DNA from: Anoxybacter fermentans
GTDB lineage: Bacteria; Bacillota; Halanaerobiia; DY22613
NCBI RefSeq assembly: GCF_003991135.1
Contig: NZ_CP016379.1
Location: forward strand, 1,736,001 to 1,800,000
Reading direction: 5' to 3'
Length of the DNA: 64,000 bases
The translations under genes and the position numbers were made by a program. The notes beneath the pieces were generated by a model. The model was not told the DNA's origin and searched no databases. It saw nothing but the letters and a program-made list of their open reading frames with translations. Positions 17,953-28,195 of this stretch are shown piece by piece. Position 1 is the stretch's first letter. Each line of letters starts with the position of its first letter.

Positions 17953-20115
17953 CTAATAAATCTTTTTTAACACAATATCAGTATAGTAATGCTTTAAAAT
18001 CTCTTCATAAGTATAACCCCTGTCGACCATACCTTTTATTCCCCACTGGCTCATACCCACCCCGTGGCCATTACCGCCTCCATAAAATATGATTTTCTCA
18101 ATATCATTTTGCCCATTGCGAATAATCTCAAAAGCAAAAAAAGCACTGGGGAGAATAGAATAATTCTTTATTTTACTTCCATCATGACAGTATAAAATTA
18201 CATCCTTAGATGAACCGGTCATATCTTTTCTGGGGCGAATGAGAAAGCGAATATTATATTCCTTCATTACCCGGTAAGTTCCATTGGTTCCGACTATATC
18301 TAAAACCATAACATTACCGCCTTCACCTCTCTGGATAACCCTTATATCTTTCAATTTTCCAATTGAGAATTGCAAATCAGATGGATTTACGGGCTTTCCG
18401 GTAATTGTTTTTATAAAATCAGTTCCAAGGAGTTGATCTGCTCTTTCCCGCAGAGGAAGATTCTTATTTATGGTATTTTCCAGCTCTTTGCGGGTCAGCT
18501 CCAGTTTCCAGCGATAATAAGGAGAAGCAAAATCAAAACTCTTTAAAGACTGATCCTTAAAGAAAGAAAGAGCATTTTTTTCATTAGTCAAATCAGCTAC
18601 AGAAACATCAATAATCTGTGACTTGGCCCGTAAATATGGAATCGGTTCACCAGGAAAAGATCCGGTTCGCGAATTATGCCATACTTCTTCATTGTTAGCA
18701 GTATAACCAGCCGAAGTAGAAAAGTAAACTGCATCGATTACATGTCCATTATGCATAGCTACAATACCCCGGGTTTCATCAACCGCTTCATTAACTATCT
18801 GATTTTCCTGAAAATTATTATACAACTGAGAAGCAGTACTATCATCTAAGTTAGCCGATTTATCATTGAACTTACCCCTACTCACCTGGGCAATGGCATA
18901 GGAACGGGCTGCTATAGCCTGTACTTTAAAGGCCTCTTTGCCCCATCTTGAAGGAATCTGGCCCGGTACCACCTTCTTTAAATAGTCCTCAAGGGGCAAT
19001 TCATTGATTAAATAAAGATAACCCGCTTTATTTGAAGGAATAATCTCCAGTGTACCTGCGTAAAGTACCACATTGGTATGACGTGGTGTACTTAACAATG
19101 GATCAAAATGAATGTTATGTTTAAAGTAAGATTTGAGATATACCCGACCTTTTACAATCTCACTGAAATTGCCAGTAACAATTTTAATTCCGCCATTCTG
19201 ATTAGTAAAAGTAATTGTCTCTCCGGTTTCTGCGACTAAAATAATTCTCTCCTGTCCCTTTTTACGGGTAATAATCTTAAAAGGCTGATTAGCTTTAATC
19301 CTTATCTCTTTAAAATCATAAGATTTGCTACTTCCCAGATTATTCAATTCGTGACTTAAAAGAACCCGGATTTTTTCGGGGAAAAGTTTTTCCGGTAAGA
19401 TAACAGTCTGAACCTGACCTTTTTCATTAAAAAGGAATTTAAGACCGGAAAGTCCAACAGCCATATTGGAAAAACTGGCAGGTTTGATTTGGTTATTTTT
19501 CCGGTGAAATACCTGAAGATCTGGGGCCAGCGGTATAGCTCCTTCATCTTCTAAAATAACCTCATTGGCCTTAACCTGCAAGACCCGGGAAGTGACCATC
19601 TCATTACTTCCTACAAGATATCTCTCTTCTAAAAGAGTCTTATTCTGCCCTACCCGGTTAGTATAAAGTAATCTGTAAAAAATATATGCCATCTCATAAC
19701 CGGTAATCTGAGCTGAATCGGATTTTTTCAACTCTTCAGTTATCTCTTTAACTTTCGCATAACTTGACTCTTTGTCATAACCTAGAAACATTCCCGCAAT
19801 TGTTAGAGCATCATAATATGTAATGGGTTCATCGGGAAATGTTAGTTTTTCAGTAAGATTAACTAAAGAAATCTTACTTCGACCGTTAAATAACTTCTCA
19901 ATCAATTGAAGGTAATCTTTATATGTAACCGGTTTTGCCGGATTCCAACTCTTCGCTGGTAAAACTTTAAGAAGGACCAAGGATTCTACTTCATCTTTAA
20001 AAGGATGAAGATTTGGCTTTCTGGCATCTGCCATACCTATTGCTGTAAAAATAAATATGAGACATATGAAAATTATAATAAGTTTTGTCCAATTATTTGA
20101 TTGCCTGGACATCAT
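17953..20115 (-). CDS. SpoIID/LytB domain protein, exported
   Basis: 720 residues. A signal peptide is present (LIIIFICLIFIFTAIGMADA, about 13-32). Residues 35-160 resemble S-layer-homology-type repeats (FKDEVESLVLLKVL, then FPDEPITYYDALTIAGMF). The SpoIID/LytB domain occupies the last 350 residues: LPLEDYLKKVVPGQIPS.W, AFKVQAIAARSYAIAQ, VYFSTSAGYTANNEEVW, and the C-terminal GGGNGHGVGMSQWGIKGM. SpoIID enzymes are lytic transglycosylases acting on peptidoglycan. A sporulation role is not implied, since many such proteins act in vegetative wall remodelling. Confidence 0.92.
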   Translation of the reverse strand: MMSRQSNNWTKLIIIFICLIFIFTAIGMADARKPNLHPFKDEVESLVLLKVLPAKSWNPAKPVTYKDYLQLIEKLFNGRSKISLVNLTEKLTFPDEPITYYDALTIAGMFLGYDKESSYAKVKEITEELKKSDSAQITGYEMAYIFYRLLYTNRVGQNKTLLEERYLVGSNEMVTSRVLQVKANEVILEDEGAIPLAPDLQVFHRKNNQIKPASFSNMAVGLSGLKFLFNEKGQVQTVILPEKLFPEKIRVLLSHELNNLGSSKSYDFKEIRIKANQPFKIITRKKGQERIILVAETGETITFTNQNGGIKIVTGNFSEIVKGRVYLKSYFKHNIHFDPLLSTPRHTNVVLYAGTLEIIPSNKAGYLYLINELPLEDYLKKVVPGQIPSRWGKEAFKVQAIAARSYAIAQVSRGKFNDKSANLDDSTASQLYNNFQENQIVNEAVDETRGIVAMHNGHVIDAVYFSTSAGYTANNEEVWHNSRTGSFPGEPIPYLRAKSQIIDVSVADLTNEKNALSFFKDQSLKSFDFASPYYRWKLELTRKELENTINKNLPLRERADQLLGTDFIKTITGKPVNPSDLQFSIGKLKDIRVIQRGEGGNVMVLDIVGTNGTYRVMKEYNIRFLIRPRKDMTGSSKDVILYCHDGSKIKNYSILPSAFFAFEIIRNGQNDIEKIIFYGGGNGHGVGMSQWGIKGMVDRGYTYEEILKHYYTDIVLKKIY

Positions 20116-20192
20116 AGACCATCCCTTTCTGTATTTTGCTAATTATTAGATACGAAATTACCTTTAAAAATCCTGCACTAATACATGATTAA

Positions 20193-20398
20193 GCTGCAAA
20201 AAGCTAATTTTGAGCGACATAGAAATTTTTCGCCAAATCTTCGCGAGATTTCCGACGAAATAAGGCCTCATCACAGGAGGTGATGAGCTAATCAAGGGCC
20301 AGGAGGGCCCTTTGATTAGGAAGCCTTATTTCGTCGGAAATCAAGCTTTAGATGATTCGAAAAATTTCTCAAGAAGCGAAAAATTAGCTTTTTGCAGT
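20193..20398. repeat. Palindromic MITE-like element, copy 5 (long form)
   Basis: Left end GCTGCAAAAAGC (first base changed) and right end GCTTTTTGCAGT. It shows the canonical nested hairpins ATCACAGGAGGTGAT and GGGCCAGGAGGGCCC on the plus strand. Located between recJ and the SpoIID-like gene. Confidence 0.92.
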
Positions 20399-20465
20399 AT
20401 ATCTTTTATAATTTAATTTTAACTCATTACCTCCTGTAACCAAAAGCAATTGGCAAGTTCTTCTC

Positions 20466-22781
20466 CTAACATTCATTTAAAATTAAATTTTTAATCTTTT
20501 CTGGAGTAGATTTTAGCATATAGTTCCGGAATGCCCTACTCTCCTTTAATAGTGCTTTTAACTTATTTTCCTTTATAGTACTCCCTTTTTTATTCTGACC
20601 TTTTCCCTTTTTAATAAAGAGATTATCAGGATTACTAAATTCAAGCTCAATAAAACCTCTATCCTCTAAATATTTCAATCCAACCAATACGGTATTTTCC
20701 ATTTCACCAGTTAAAGCAGAGATCTGATAAATATTAACTTTACCATTTTTATTTTTGATCACATGTTTTATAATACCCGATAATCTGGTAAGAAAAGAAT
20801 TCCCTGACTGAATTTCGAAATCAGAATAGGCCAATACAACTATTTTAGGTCTTATTAAATATATAAGTTCCTTTAAAACCCTTATGCCGGGTGGAGATGA
20901 AAGTAGCACCAGATAATCAGCTTTAACTGACTGATAGCGGTTGATGAGATTCTCAAATTTAAGTTTTTCAGTCCCTTCATAATAATAGACGGCATTTTTA
21001 AAATCAGGAAGAACCTTACCCAATCTATACCAATTACGCCAATCTTCTATTTCAAAAGTCAGCTTTTCCGGTTTTTCCGGTAAGCCGGCCTTAGTAATCT
21101 GTTTTCTATTGATGGTGTGATTAACAATCAGCTGAATCTCTTCTCTTCCCTGCCAGCGGTTAATTCCAATAGAGTAAACCAGATCGATCTTTCGGGCAAC
21201 ACCTGCCTCTCCTCCCCACCACCAGATAGCTGAGTACTGGGTATTCTCATGTTTAACAATAAGACGGAGGTGTTTTTCGTCACTGGTTGGTCTGTGATAC
21301 ACTACCTCTGCATCATTACAGAGAAATATTGGCACAGGATTTTCTTCACCAAAGGGAGCCAATTTCCTTAAATCGTAATAGGTCTTTGTACTTATTTTAC
21401 TTAAAGGTAATCGACCATCAACTTCAATCTCTCTTATGCCTCCTGACTTTTCAAGTTCCCTGGCCAGCACTTTTTCCATAGCTTTTTCAAATCCGGTCAA
21501 TTTATCCCTGGTCAATGAAAAACCTGCCGCCCCCGCATGGCCGCCAAATTTATCTAAAAACTGTTCACATGTCTTTAATGCTTCATAAATGTGAATGCCT
21601 GGAATGGACCTGGCTGAACCAGTGATGGTTTTGCCATCTTCTTTTAAGCACATCAACAAAACCGGTACATGATACTTCTCACAAAGCCTGCCAGCAGTTA
21701 TACCTATAATCCCCTGATGCCAGTGGGGTTGGTATAAAATGATAGGTTGAGAATGAAAATCTTTACCCAATAATGCCAGGGCTTCTTCAAGCATTTTATC
21801 ACACAACTCTTTTCTTCGGTCATTTATCTGATCTAATTCTCTAGCTAATGTCCTTGCTTTATTTCTCGTAGTTGCCAGGAGTAATTCAACCCCTATTCTG
21901 GCAGAAGATATTCTTCCAGCAGCATTAATTCTGGGCACTATCTGATAAGCAATCTCCTCTTCGGATATTTCCGAACTATTTAACCCGCAGATATTAAATA
22001 ATTCTAAAAGACCCGGCCGATTCGTTTTTGCTAAAGCAGGAATACCCCTTTGTAATAAATAACGGTTTTCGCCTTTTAAAGGCACAACATCTGCAATGGT
22101 GGATAAAGCTACCAGATCGAGAAATTCTCTCGCATAAGCAGTTTTATTTAACCTGGTTAAAACTCCCTTAGCCAGAAAATAGGCCATGCTGGCCCCAGAA
22201 ATATTATGTGCCTTATGATCCTCAGGCAAAAGTTTCGGTGAGAGAATGACATCAGCAGCTGGTAGTTCTTCAGGCAAATGATGATGGTCTGTAACAATAA
22301 CTGTCATACCCAATTTTTTAGCTAAAGCCACTTCATTATGATTTGAAATACCACAGTCACAGGTCAAAATCAAATCAACATCTCCTGCCATATTTTTAAT
22401 AATCCGTTCATTCATCCCATATCCCTCTGTAAACCTGTTAGGGATATGGTAACTGACATTAGCATCCAACTTCTTTAAAAGAGTAACCAGTATTGCCGTT
22501 GCAGTAACACCATCTACATCATAATCGCCGTAAACACAGATCTTTTTCTTCTTTTTCACTGCATTTAAAATTAGCTCAACTGCTTTATCCATATCCGGAA
22601 AATCAAATGGATTGGTCGGATTATATTGATCGGGGTTTAGAAATTCCCTCACTTTTTTTGGAGAATTAATACCCCGCTTTAACAGAATTTGAGCCAGAAG
22701 TTGATTTCCATTTAGCTCATCCAACATCCATTTAGGTACTTCCAGATTGTCATGATAAAGAACTTTAACTTCCATAAACAT
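20466..22781 (-). CDS. recJ: Single-strand DNA exonuclease RecJ
   Basis: About 770 residues. DHH motifs are clear: VYGDYDVDGVTATAIL (motif I), DHHHLPEELPAAD (motif III), GASMAYFLAKG, then the DHHA1 motif GGHAGAAGFSL and an OB-fold region (AIWWWGGEAG). It degrades single-stranded DNA 5' to 3' in RecFOR repair, mismatch and base-excision repair. The extended C-terminal half, as in other clostridial RecJ, has no motif I recognise. I start at the ATG at 22781 (MFMEVKVL) because a TAGGAG site lies just before it; a longer frame to 22832 overlaps the nuclease gene. It closes an operon with the three-part helicase-nuclease. Confidence 0.93.
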   Translation of the reverse strand: MFMEVKVLYHDNLEVPKWMLDELNGNQLLAQILLKRGINSPKKVREFLNPDQYNPTNPFDFPDMDKAVELILNAVKKKKKICVYGDYDVDGVTATAILVTLLKKLDANVSYHIPNRFTEGYGMNERIIKNMAGDVDLILTCDCGISNHNEVALAKKLGMTVIVTDHHHLPEELPAADVILSPKLLPEDHKAHNISGASMAYFLAKGVLTRLNKTAYAREFLDLVALSTIADVVPLKGENRYLLQRGIPALAKTNRPGLLELFNICGLNSSEISEEEIAYQIVPRINAAGRISSARIGVELLLATTRNKARTLARELDQINDRRKELCDKMLEEALALLGKDFHSQPIILYQPHWHQGIIGITAGRLCEKYHVPVLLMCLKEDGKTITGSARSIPGIHIYEALKTCEQFLDKFGGHAGAAGFSLTRDKLTGFEKAMEKVLARELEKSGGIREIEVDGRLPLSKISTKTYYDLRKLAPFGEENPVPIFLCNDAEVVYHRPTSDEKHLRLIVKHENTQYSAIWWWGGEAGVARKIDLVYSIGINRWQGREEIQLIVNHTINRKQITKAGLPEKPEKLTFEIEDWRNWYRLGKVLPDFKNAVYYYEGTEKLKFENLINRYQSVKADYLVLLSSPPGIRVLKELIYLIRPKIVVLAYSDFEIQSGNSFLTRLSGIIKHVIKNKNGKVNIYQISALTGEMENTVLVGLKYLEDRGFIELEFSNPDNLFIKKGKGQNKKGSTIKENKLKALLKESRAFRNYMLKSTPEKIKNLILNEC

Positions 22782-22788
22782 CTTGCTC

Positions 22789-23619
22789 CTAACTAAATTG
22801 GATTTCCTCAATGCTTTCCCAATCAAGATCAAAATCCATATCCTCTTCTTCTATTTCCACATGAATGGCCCTCTTACCATGGCAGATAGGGCGGTATTCA
22901 CAATATATGCATCTTTTCTGATCTCCAGTAGCTATAAACTGGTCATAATCAAGGCTTTTTATTTCACTGATCAGCTTTATCAAAAAAAGCTCATCTTTGA
23001 CAAACTGTTTTTGACTATAACCAATGGGTTCCACATAATTGGGATATCTGGGGTTCCAATAAATCACGCTAATATCTTCAGGTCTGAAGATTCCGGTAGG
23101 AGAATAAACTCTTCCTGCTTTAGCCAATACATATCTATAGGTGATAGTCTGAAGATGATTACGATAATAGTTGGTTAAAGGACGGGAATTATTGGTCTTC
23201 CAATCATAAATGACTACTCTCCCATCAGAGGTGATATATAAAAGGTCATATTTGGCAACTAACTTAATTCCATTATCATTCATCCGGATCTCATGTTCGG
23301 GGAGAAACTTACCATTGTCATGATATGGTCTAAATTTTTTAAGTTCCTCAAACCAGAAAGCTAACTGCTGAGATAGTAATTCTTTCGACTGAGGAACCTC
23401 TCCTAAAAAATAATATCTTTGAGCCAGAAGGTGAAATAACCTTCCCTGTTCTATAACCTCCTTCTGGTTTTTATCCCCTCCCCAATCAGCAGGCCAGAAA
23501 AGGCCATCTAAATAGCGCCTGCGAAATTTTAAAGGGCAGGTCTGATATGAAATTAAAGCAGATTGACTGAAATATAAGTCATCAAGATTTTTTGCCAGCA
23601 TATTTTTCCCGCTCCTCAA
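22789..23619 (-). CDS. PD-(D/E)XK nuclease of the RecB/Cas4/AddB-C type
   Basis: 276 residues. A YFSQSALISYQTCPLKFRRRYLDGL start (the usual S.S.....CP..F...Y of RecB-family nucleases) is followed by the core motif AKYDLLYITSDGRVVIYDWKTN (acidic residue, then D-W-K). The C-terminal cysteines KRCIYCEYRPICHG, with C6 near the N-terminus, make the four Cys of a likely Fe-S cluster as in AddB and Cas4. It overlaps the helicase gene by 38 bases. No cas genes or CRISPR array are near, so I assign it to the AddAB-like machine and not to Cas4. Confidence 0.85.
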   Translation of the reverse strand: MRSGKNMLAKNLDDLYFSQSALISYQTCPLKFRRRYLDGLFWPADWGGDKNQKEVIEQGRLFHLLAQRYYFLGEVPQSKELLSQQLAFWFEELKKFRPYHDNGKFLPEHEIRMNDNGIKLVAKYDLLYITSDGRVVIYDWKTNNSRPLTNYYRNHLQTITYRYVLAKAGRVYSPTGIFRPEDISVIYWNPRYPNYVEPIGYSQKQFVKDELFLIKLISEIKSLDYDQFIATGDQKRCIYCEYRPICHGKRAIHVEIEEEDMDFDLDWESIEEIQFS

Positions 23620-25810
23620 TGATGAATTTATTTAAAGCTATTAATGGTCTTGCTATACCAACCTTCTTTTCAAAACCATTGCCATAAATAATTTTCTTAT
23701 GACAGGTCATAAGTAGGTTTTTCTTAGCCCTGGTAATAGCAACATATAAAAGCCGCAAACGTTCACTGATCTCATCAATTTTAGCCGCTTTAAGAGGATC
23801 AGTTTTTCCTTCTTTACCGAGTAAGTATTTCAGCTCTGCTTTAGCAATAGCTGTTGGATTACATTTATCTTCATCTAAATACCAGTATTCACTGCGAAAA
23901 TTATCTTCGATAGTCGATGGAAATTCCGCAGCCGTCAAAGATGTTAAATATACAGTATCCCACTCTAAACCTTTCGATTTATGAGCTGTAATTAAGGTTA
24001 TAACTCCGGGAGTCGGTTCAAATCCCTTTTGTTCATAGATGACTCTTGCAAACCTACGGAAAGAAGGTTCTAACCTGGGTAATTCATTGGCTATATCCAG
24101 TAGTTTCCATGAAGGGTTAAGATTCAGTTCAGCTTTAATCTGAAGAGCAATATTTTGAGCAATGGCAAGGGGTTCCCCCTTAAGCTCCATCTCCTCAGCT
24201 AAAAACAAAACCAGTTCATCAGGTGGAAGATTTACACTGGCATCCAGCCAGAACTTAAGCTTTTTAAGGGCCTGATTAAATGCCGCAAACAAATCGGGAT
24301 CAAATATTTCATCAGGATAATTCAACCAGGGCAGTTCCCCTCCAATAGGATAAATCAGCTCTTCAAGGGAATATCTATTAAAAAGCTGTTCGATAGAATC
24401 TAAAACTTCTTTAGGAAACTGATTTAAAAACACATTGTTGAGCAATTTGATTAATTTTTCCTTTTTATGAGGTTCAGCCAGATACTGAATTGCTGTCCGC
24501 AAATCTAAAATGGTCTTTGCCTGTTCATTATTAATTTTGCCCACTTCTTCAAAATCTGCCTCTGCTACTTTAAGTAATTCTGCTGCTTCGGCCTTAAGAT
24601 AGCGGTTTGGCACAATGATGGCAATGGTATTTTCAGGATTTTCTTTTGCATGTCTGATTGCCAATTTTACAACCTCTTCTAACTCCTGTTTAGATGTCTC
24701 ATACCTTTTAACAGCGATTGTGTAATTGTCAGTTGTCGGGTTGGGAAAGGGATCATCTTCTGTAACTGGATGGATAAGCTGGTCCTCCAGAGCATCTCGA
24801 CATTCAGGTTGGGGATGATTACTTTTTGACCATTTTACCAGATAATTGGCCAGGTTAATTATATCAATCGTGCTTCTACTTGAATAAAGAATGGATTGTT
24901 TTTTGACATTTTCTTTACTACAAAAGTTTCTAAAAATCTCAGGCTCAGCAGATGTAAAGGTCCCCATAATTGCCTGGTTGGAGTCACCTACCCTAACCAG
25001 GTTACCATCGGGACCAGCCAGCAAATGGAGAATCTCTTCCTGAAGAGGATTTGAATCCTGGGCTTCATCCTCAAAGATATATGTCCAGCGTTTTCTTAAT
25101 CTTTCACAAAGCTGTTCATCTTTTTTTAGCAACCGTAAAGCCTGAACGATCAAATCATCAAAATCAAGCCAACCATTCTGGTACATTAATCTGGAATATT
25201 CCTCAAATATCTCAATGGCCCAGAAAAGATATGAATCTTCATTTAATCTGGGTTTTAATTTTTCAACATCTTCCCTGGTAAGCCCGTGAGACTTAATATA
25301 ACTTATCATCTCTTTTATATATTTGAGTAAGTGATTTTCTGTCCACTGTTCCATTGCATTTTGATACCATTTTGTTTCTTCATCCACCTTAATGGGACTT
25401 TTCCATTTAGCTTCATTATCCTGCATCCACTGATAAGTTAAACCTGAAATTAGATTCCATTGCTGTGCTTCATCGATAATTTGAAATTCATTATTAATCA
25501 ATAAAAACTCAGGTTTTTCTTTTAAAATACTCATGGCAAGGGAATGGAGTGTTTTTACATCATAACCTCTATTACGCGGTAAGCCCCGTTCTTCTAAAAA
25601 ATTTCCGATCCGGGAACGGAAGTTGGAGACGGCTGAGTTCATAACGGTAACGATCAAAATTTTCCCCGGCCGGATACATCCTTCTTCGATTAAGTTAGCT
25701 GCCAGATAGGCCAGAACAGTTGTTTTACCAGCACCGGGAACAGCAGGAACGGCCATGAAACCTTTTCTATATTCAGCTACTTCTTTTTGTCCTGGGCGTA
25801 ACTTAATCAT
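23582..25810 (-). CDS. UvrD/Rep-type superfamily 1 helicase
   Basis: 742 residues with SF1A helicase motifs in order: Walker A AVPGAGKTTVLAYLAANL (about 18-35), motif II EDEAQDSNPLQ (about 247-257), GDSNQAIMG, motif V ITAHKSKGLEWDTVYL (about 625) and motif VI LLYVAITRAKKNLL (about 702). It has no fused nuclease domain; the nuclease is the next, overlapping gene. It is therefore likely to be the motor of a split AddA. It overlaps the upstream AddB-like gene by 8 bases. Confidence 0.93.
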   Translation of the reverse strand: MIKLRPGQKEVAEYRKGFMAVPAVPGAGKTTVLAYLAANLIEEGCIRPGKILIVTVMNSAVSNFRSRIGNFLEERGLPRNRGYDVKTLHSLAMSILKEKPEFLLINNEFQIIDEAQQWNLISGLTYQWMQDNEAKWKSPIKVDEETKWYQNAMEQWTENHLLKYIKEMISYIKSHGLTREDVEKLKPRLNEDSYLFWAIEIFEEYSRLMYQNGWLDFDDLIVQALRLLKKDEQLCERLRKRWTYIFEDEAQDSNPLQEEILHLLAGPDGNLVRVGDSNQAIMGTFTSAEPEIFRNFCSKENVKKQSILYSSRSTIDIINLANYLVKWSKSNHPQPECRDALEDQLIHPVTEDDPFPNPTTDNYTIAVKRYETSKQELEEVVKLAIRHAKENPENTIAIIVPNRYLKAEAAELLKVAEADFEEVGKINNEQAKTILDLRTAIQYLAEPHKKEKLIKLLNNVFLNQFPKEVLDSIEQLFNRYSLEELIYPIGGELPWLNYPDEIFDPDLFAAFNQALKKLKFWLDASVNLPPDELVLFLAEEMELKGEPLAIAQNIALQIKAELNLNPSWKLLDIANELPRLEPSFRRFARVIYEQKGFEPTPGVITLITAHKSKGLEWDTVYLTSLTAAEFPSTIEDNFRSEYWYLDEDKCNPTAIAKAELKYLLGKEGKTDPLKAAKIDEISERLRLLYVAITRAKKNLLMTCHKKIIYGNGFEKKVGIARPLIALNKFIIEEREKYAGKKS

Positions 25811-27803
25811 TTTGCATCACCTCTGGATAATCACTTTGTAGCCACTCTAAAAGCTCTCCTTCCTGTTCCCAGCCATGACTGTTTAAATAACTATTGGCAA
25901 GATACAAACCATCAGTACATTTGCTCAATAAACTCTGCACGTAGTTTATCAACTGTTCTTTCCGTAATGTTTGATCTACTTCATCAGTCCACTCATCTTC
26001 CTCTTCCCAATCACGAGAAAGAATATATGGATTTGTCAATTCCTTAGTAGTGCTTCTAAACCAGTTTTCACTGGCAACATCCAGCCAGAATAAATATTGA
26101 ACATTATCAATGTAAGGAGAAAATAGAAAGGTATATGGTGTAGCCAATATGATCTGTTCATCACTGGCTGGTGGTTTGAATAATACCTCTGCTGCCAATG
26201 TTCCTTTTAAAACCATCTCGATAAAGCTCTGACTCAACTGTTTTTCATCCATATTAGAGAATCTTTTCATTACTCTTTTAAATTTTGTCATGGAATTGAT
26301 AATTTGTCTACAAGCAAGGATATCCTTCTCATCCGGTGATAACGGAGCCAGAAGTTCACCAAAGACGATCTGAAAGAAATGCTCCATCTCTAATTCTTCT
26401 GTCTGTTTTTCTTTAACCCATTCTCTGAAAAGCTCGTATTTATCAGAGTTATCAAAACCAAGCCGCGGCCTTAAACCTATTTCATCAAGGTCAGGCAGAT
26501 CCATCTGATTTTTAAAAATCTCCTCTGCCAGTAATGCACTGCGGATGGGATCAAGTTTTAAAATAAGGGTTAAAGTTTGTACAAGGGAAGTAAAATTCAG
26601 TTTGATTTTCCAGTCAGGATTGACCAAAAAGGTCAGAGTTATCAATGCCTGGGCAAATGGTTCGTCAAGGAGCCGCTTTGTTCTTGTGAGGTTGGCAAGT
26701 GAGTAACCTCTTTCCTCAAAGTACCTGCTTAAGGTAAATTCCAATACCTTATCGACAAGGGGTGCAATAAGAGCAATTTTTGCAGGCTGTACTCCCTTTT
26801 CTATGAGGTCTAATACTTTCTTTCCTACTTCAAAGAGCATATCTCCTCTTAAATCTGTATGAATCTCACCTTTAATGAAATTGTTCTGCGGCATTGGCTT
26901 TCCGTGAAAAACTTTTTCAACGATGGATTTAGCCAGCTCTCTGGATTCTTTTGAAGCGGTGTATGATTCCTTCAGATGAACCTTTTCACACATGGGAAAA
27001 AATGTTTTTTCAGCCAGTTTAGGATTGCTACCAAAAAATCCTGTATACCCCCCCTCGGGATTAAAGCTTAAGTAACTTTCTTCTGCTTTTTGCATAATTT
27101 TTAAGATCAAATCCTGGGCTCGTGGAATCGTCTTTTCTAAGTTATCTACAATCAAGTATCTGAAACGGGAAGTCAAGTCTTTACTGTAGTTATCATCCGA
27201 TAACAAATACTGATTGTATAAATCGATAATAAGAGAATAATCAAGACAGCGTGATATAAGACATTGTTTCCTGAATCTTTTCATCACCCTAACTGCCTGC
27301 TGATAAACAGCAGCTTTCTCAACATCTCCAGCAGCCCAACGTAAGAGTCTATTTTGAACTTCCTTAAAAGATAAACCATTCATGGCAGCATGGTTTAGGT
27401 TATCAATCAGCTGGACAGCAATTTGCTGGGATGTTGCATTTATGGAGGCAAAAGCACCTTCTTGAATGCGAACCTCATCTACCATTTGACTCATCAAGTA
27501 ATGGGATGTTTCGACTGTCATAAATGTGGGTTCTAATGTTTTTATGTCATCATCCAGCTTTTCTTCGATTAAAGTCCAGTATTTTGTTATCTCTTTTTGA
27601 ATAAAGCCAAAATAAGTAAAGACATTAAGCGGACCCATTGATTTTAAGTTAACTTTCAAACGCCAGTCAGAAACACTGGGGGCGTTTTTCAAAAGTACCA
27701 GACAGTGTTCAGTCTGACCAGTCTTTTCACATATCTCTTTATACTTTTCAAGTAATCTGGTTGTCTTGCCCGAACCTGTAGGGCCAATATATAAAATTTC
27801 CAT
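25803..27803 (-). CDS. AddB-like P-loop protein without nuclease domain
   Basis: 666 residues. Starts with a Walker A motif, YIGPTGSGKTTRLLEKY (about 5-21), and the rest follows the AddB/RecC-like pattern: a degraded helicase core with YLFWLDVASENWFR near 575 and TPYTFLFSPYIDNVQ just before. The C-terminal PD-(D/E)XK domain and the Fe-S cysteines normal in AddB are absent. It heads the operon nuclease-helicase-AddB. I infer that it acts as the Chi-scanning or scaffolding subunit, with its nuclease supplied in trans by the 276-residue protein. Confidence 0.72.
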   Translation of the reverse strand: MEILYIGPTGSGKTTRLLEKYKEICEKTGQTEHCLVLLKNAPSVSDWRLKVNLKSMGPLNVFTYFGFIQKEITKYWTLIEEKLDDDIKTLEPTFMTVETSHYLMSQMVDEVRIQEGAFASINATSQQIAVQLIDNLNHAAMNGLSFKEVQNRLLRWAAGDVEKAAVYQQAVRVMKRFRKQCLISRCLDYSLIIDLYNQYLLSDDNYSKDLTSRFRYLIVDNLEKTIPRAQDLILKIMQKAEESYLSFNPEGGYTGFFGSNPKLAEKTFFPMCEKVHLKESYTASKESRELAKSIVEKVFHGKPMPQNNFIKGEIHTDLRGDMLFEVGKKVLDLIEKGVQPAKIALIAPLVDKVLEFTLSRYFEERGYSLANLTRTKRLLDEPFAQALITLTFLVNPDWKIKLNFTSLVQTLTLILKLDPIRSALLAEEIFKNQMDLPDLDEIGLRPRLGFDNSDKYELFREWVKEKQTEELEMEHFFQIVFGELLAPLSPDEKDILACRQIINSMTKFKRVMKRFSNMDEKQLSQSFIEMVLKGTLAAEVLFKPPASDEQIILATPYTFLFSPYIDNVQYLFWLDVASENWFRSTTKELTNPYILSRDWEEEDEWTDEVDQTLRKEQLINYVQSLLSKCTDGLYLANSYLNSHGWEQEGELLEWLQSDYPEVMQND

Positions 27804-27909
27804 AGATTAACACCTACTTGAAAATTTTTTCTGATGACTTCTCAGTTAAATTTAGTTCTACTTTTAATTAAGTTCTCCCTTTTTTTATTCCTAAAAAATA
27901 TAGGATTTT

Positions 27910-28085
27910 ACTGCAAAAAAGCTAATTTTTCGTTTTATAAAGAAAATTTTCGAACCATCTAAGATTCGATATTAGTCGAAATAAGGCCTCATCATATCCT
28001 GTGATGAGGCCTTATTTCGACTGAAATCTTACTAAAATGGTTAAACGAAAAATTTCTATGATGCTCAAAATTAGCTTTTTGCAGT
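27910..28085. repeat. Palindromic MITE-like element, copy 6 (intermediate form)
   Basis: About 176 bp, with one internal hairpin (CTCATCATATCCTGTGATGAG) but lacking the second. Ends ACTGCAAAAAAGC and GCTTTTTGCAGT. Upstream of the AddB-like gene. Confidence 0.88.
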
Positions 28086-28195
28086 TTAATCATCATAATA
28101 TACTAATAAAAATTGCTACTTTAATAGGGTTAAAATCTTCCATCAAATAGTGTATATAAACTATCATGCATACTAAAAACCTTCCCTAAATTAAG

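Noticed and set aside
17953-20115. Sporulation SpoIID proper
   Set aside because: It is far longer than SpoIID and has SLH-like N-terminal repeats; no spoII neighbours are present.
22789-23619. Cas4 for the PD-(D/E)XK nuclease
   Set aside because: No cas1/cas2 or repeats nearby; overlap with a UvrD helicase and an AddB-like gene fits recombination repair better.
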